From positions 1-11,195 of the forward strand of contig JALLPB010001106.1 of the NCBI GenBank assembly GCA_036939975.1: DNA of 11,195 bases, read 5' to 3'. Shown here in pieces: positions 8,579 through 11,195 of the stretch. Within the stretch, counting starts at the first letter, position 1. Each line of letters begins with the position of its first letter. The notes beneath the pieces are model-generated. The model was not told the DNA's origin. It saw nothing but the letters and a program-made list of their open reading frames with translations, and ran no database searches. Source of the DNA: Cyclostephanos tholiformis (lineage: Eukaryota; Bacillariophyta; Thalassiosirophyceae; Thalassiosirales; Thalassiosiraceae). Made by a program: the position numbers and the translations under genes.

Positions 8579-8602
8579 TAGTAAGTACTGTAGTACTTAC
8601 TA
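8579..8602. repeat. 24-base palindrome upstream of the transporter gene
   Basis: The arms TAGTAAGTACT (8579-8589) and AGTACTTACTA (8592-8602) are exact reverse complements around a two-base centre. It lies 76 bases upstream of the transporter start codon. It could be a binding site for a dimeric regulator or a hairpin-forming repeat end; function is inferred only. Confidence 0.85.
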
Positions 8603-8616
8603 CCAGTCTTAGCACA

Positions 8617-8803
8617 AACTCTGGACACAATGCCCATAACTTTTGCAATTTCGGGGTTGCAGCCTTCGGTCAAGTAACAAAACAGACCGAATAGGTATTA
8701 CCATGCCTGTCCTGTCTGGGTTTTGAATGCATTTGGTCGAAAGACCACCCTTGCATCAATTCCCTGATTTTAGTGATCGAACTTTTTAACCATAACTCTG
8801 GAC
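8617..8803. repeat. Spaced direct repeat AACTCTGGAC with shared CCATAAC
   Basis: AACTCTGGAC occurs at 8617-8626 and 8794-8803, and CCATAAC occurs near 8634-8640 and 8790-8796, with the order of the two words swapped. It may be a trace of an older small element. Chance cannot be excluded for words this short. Confidence 0.4.
8665..8691. repeat. 7-bp inverted repeat with 13-base loop
   Basis: TTCGGTC (8665-8671) pairs exactly with GACCGAA (8685-8691). GGTC/GACC occurs again in the adjacent GAAA-loop hairpin near 8737-8750. No known RNA family is recognised. Confidence 0.6.
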
Positions 8804-8996
8804 GTTTGAATTCCTACGTAGGCTCCGGTATGTTTTTTTTAGTTCCCGCCACAAAAATCCACGAGTTGATGCACACACACCATGGCGGCCGCCGAAACGA
8901 AGGTACTATGATGCTGAAAGCATAATGATGATGCAAATGTTCTTTAATACAGTTATATAAAGGATGGGGAAAAGCCTCGTCGACTAAAAAACCCCA

Positions 8997-11195
8997 TTAG
9001 ACTCCTCCCAATGAAAAAATAGGTGCCACATCCAACCTCCAATCTTCACCTAGAATTCTTCCCTCGGCCTCCCACTGCTCTCCCATTTCTAGCGATGCCT
9101 CCGCCATGTGCTCGTCCCAGGTCATTCCCCGTGCAATCTCTGCTAGCCACACAACGCACTTCTTCATCGAGTTGAAGTCTTTCAACTTCAATGTCCCCGT
9201 GATGTCCACCCTCGGCAGGAGGAACTTCACCACCGCCAGACTATCCTTTTTATTCAACCGCGGATGCCCCATCTCGTCCACCAGTCTCCCCGCCAATACC
9301 CAATCAGCATGAGCCTTGCGTGCCTCATAACTCCGCTTATTCAATTCGTTGTCCTTCTTCCGTTCCACCTTTGCCTTTGCCTTCTTTTCGAGCTCTGCCA
9401 GTCTCTTTCCCGCCTCCAGGACAACTCTGCAATTTGCAACAATCAAACCAGTCTTGTACAACCCCCCGGCCTTGTTGAGCAACTTGTTGTCGACAATCTG
9501 CTGAATCTGCGCCTCGTTGTCACGAAACACAGCCTTCTTCTTCACCTTGGATAATTCACAGTCCAACATTGCCCCATTGAATCCCATCGCCGTCAAAGTC
9601 TTCGAGACAACTTTGTACTCTTTGTCCAGGGCAGCCAAACGTTTCGCCGCTGCTGGCGGAGCACCCCCCTCGCCCAACTCATGTCTTACCTTCGGATCCT
9701 GTGTTGCCCTTCCCGTCATCGGAAGAAACCCAACCGCTATCCACGACCTGACAATTCCCTCCTTCGTGAAGTGATAATCAAACGGACGCAACTCCACTGG
9801 ATCGTCTGGCCAACCATTGACAAGGTTTGCTAAATCAAAATTAGAAAAACTCACGTTGCAAATGCTCTGCTCCCCTTTCTTCTTTCGTCGAGTAGCAATC
9901 TCATCAAGCTCCTCCGCCTCATCCTCAGACGAGGCATCAGACCCATCAACCTCAATCACATCATTCCGTGCCCTCACGGACATCCTCATCTGCATCTTCT
10001 TCGATGCAACACGAAGGGCGCTTTTACCACATGCAGGTTTGAACCTTTCAAAAAGCTGATCCATTTCAGCTGTGCACGCAGTTGCATTTGGCAGGGACAA
10101 AAGTATATGCACACCCTTCTTGGCCATCTGCTCACGGAACTCAATGCTTGAGCTTCTTTCGACAGTCTCCCCGGCCCTGCATCAATTTTTGATAACCAAC
10201 GGCCCCGAGATCATTTTGTTCGTCACCGGATCGCGAATTGGCTTTGGGGATATTCTTGCCTCATAACATGGTGTGTAAACATCACGAAAAATTTGATGCC
10301 ATAACCCGGTGTCCATTGATCCCTTGTGACGCACACATATTGCTGAAGAGTAACAGGATTCTTCATCTGCACCATATGCTGCAACAACAGTGGGCAAGCC
10401 ATCGCAAATGCGACTATCAATCCTGTACTCTTCTTCTCGGAGAGATCCTGTACTCAGGATGTAAAGGGGGATCAGGGGCTCGCCACAAAGGGTGGTGCCG
10501 TATACACCTGTTGTATGAAAAGTGGATACAATACATCGTTCCCCTGACTGAGGGAATGATGTATTGATAGTGCCCTGCTGCAGCACCACCCCTCGCGCCG
10601 ACTGTCGAGAACTCGTGATGTGTCTCGTCCAGAGTTAAAAACCAATCTACATCGTCCTCATGGACAAGACCCATGTCGCTCTCGACAGCGTCTGAAATGA
10701 AACGAACAAAAAACGCAATAAAATTGGTTGAGTTACCAACCAATGAAAAAGGAAGCAAAGTAAGCACTTACGAATTAGCCCCCTATCCTCCGTGCCCATC
10801 CCAATACTAATTAGGAATTTTTTTGCCGCTATATTCCATTCTGTTATGTTGTGATACGTCAACCAGTCTACCCGGCGATCCTCATTATCAATTGCTTTAG
10901 CTGGACGTATTAGACGAGGGTGATCCAGCCTAGTTTTCCACCAAAGATAGTCACTTGAGAATTTGTTTTCAAATTTGGTACCAAGTGTAATGGCCGATGA
11001 AATTGCTCTCATTTTTAAGGAAGAGGCCTCTCCTTCTCCTGATGCCTGCATCATAACGGAATGGCATGCTAAACCATGCGTCAGCTCAGGGGGGATCAAC
11101 CCACGTCGACCATTCTTTAACGGCGATACACCAAAGTCCTCCCGTGCAACAGCATTGTAAATCGTGCTCTTCGTGAGTTTTTTGTCGTGGGGGGA
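8997..11195 (-). pseudogene. Decayed DDE-superfamily (DDD) transposase, cut by window edge
   Basis: The coding signal reads leftward from the right edge. The first part (11195-10772) holds STIYNAVAREDFGV, a short HTH-like part, and DWLTYHNITEWNIAAKKFL before the catalytic core, as in pogo/Tc1-like DDE endonucleases. After an intron comes WFLTLDETHHEFSTVG with the first Asp (10627-10629), then SGERCIVSTFHTTGVYG and RHKGSMDTGLWHQIFRDVY, then the second Asp in IDAGPGRLS (10181-10183), then LPNATACTAEMDQLF with the third Asp (10059-10061). The C-terminal part of about 355 residues is intact to TAA at 8997-8999: an acidic patch (DASSEDEAEELDE), NLVNGWPDDPVELRPFDYHF, a Lys/Glu-rich predicted coiled coil and a Trp-containing tail. 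Frameshifts near 10566, at the A5 run 10186-10190 and near 10153 break the core, so as written it is inactive. Sequencing error remains possible. Confidence 0.85.
10692..10771 (-). other. Intron in the transposase relic
   Basis: This is 80 bases with donor ATTC/GTAAGT and acceptor CATTTCAG/AC after a T-rich tract. Removing it keeps the frame (ATT C-AC GCT GTC) and joins the DNA-binding half to the DDD core. As 80 is not a multiple of three, the two halves are in frame only when spliced. Confidence 0.82.

Larger units (their letters stand above)
8504..8996. other. Gene-free stretch with small repeats between transporter and transposase relic
   Basis: No gene is supported in these 493 bases. 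They hold a 24-base palindrome (8579-8602), a 7-bp inverted repeat (8665-8691), a 5-bp hairpin with GAAA loop (TGGTC-GAAA-GACCA, near 8737-8750), a perfect 10-base palindrome CCTACGTAGG (8813-8822), and a direct repeat AACTCTGGAC (8617-8626 and 8794-8803). A TATATAAA-like string lies near 8954-8961. The left end of the mobile element that carries the transposase should lie here, but I could not fix a terminal repeat because the other end is outside the window. Confidence 0.6.

Noticed and set aside
1..11195. tRNA, rRNA, CRISPR arrays or a new multi-gene defence-like system
   Set aside because: I looked for tRNA-like arms, regularly spaced repeats and linked unknown genes and found none; the intact genes are unrelated housekeeping and plastid functions.

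Overview
The window looks like nuclear DNA of a diatom or a close photosynthetic stramenopile. The grounds are short GT-AG introns of 80-152 bases, a fibrillin-type plastid protein whose N-terminus carries a signal peptide followed by an ASAFAP-like cleavage site (AHS/FSSP), tightly packed genes on alternating strands, and an E. coli-type PurF encoded in a eukaryotic gene with an intron. No species can be named from the sequence alone.

Layout. Bases 1-1352 hold a minus-strand coding stretch of unrecognised family that changes frame once and is crossed by an in-frame TGA; it is probably a decayed repeat-type gene and runs off the left edge. After a 550-base divergent spacer comes purF (plus, two exons, 1903-3664), the first enzyme of purine synthesis. 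It converges tail to tail on a four-exon tRNA-guanine transglycosylase (minus, 3753-5453). A 190-base divergent spacer with a palindrome separates this from a plastid-targeted PAP/fibrillin gene (plus, two exons, 5644-6740). That gene converges, 68 bases apart, on a single-exon 11-helix amino acid transporter of the SLC38/AAAP type (minus, 6809-8503). A 493-base gene-free stretch rich in small inverted and direct repeats follows. The right part (8997-11195, minus) is a decayed DDE-superfamily (DDD) transposase with one clean intron and at least three frameshifts, two of them around its second catalytic aspartate; it runs off the right edge.

The four intact genes are ordinary housekeeping and plastid functions and show no sign of forming one pathway: purine synthesis, queuosine modification of tRNA, thylakoid or plastoglobule lipid association, and amino acid transport. 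They form a compact island between two decayed mobile or repeat-type sequences. I see no convincing new multi-gene system. The best leads are the altered substrate-pocket residues of the transglycosylase, the paired frameshifts at the transposase active site, and the frame change plus in-frame TGA in the left-hand unknown gene.
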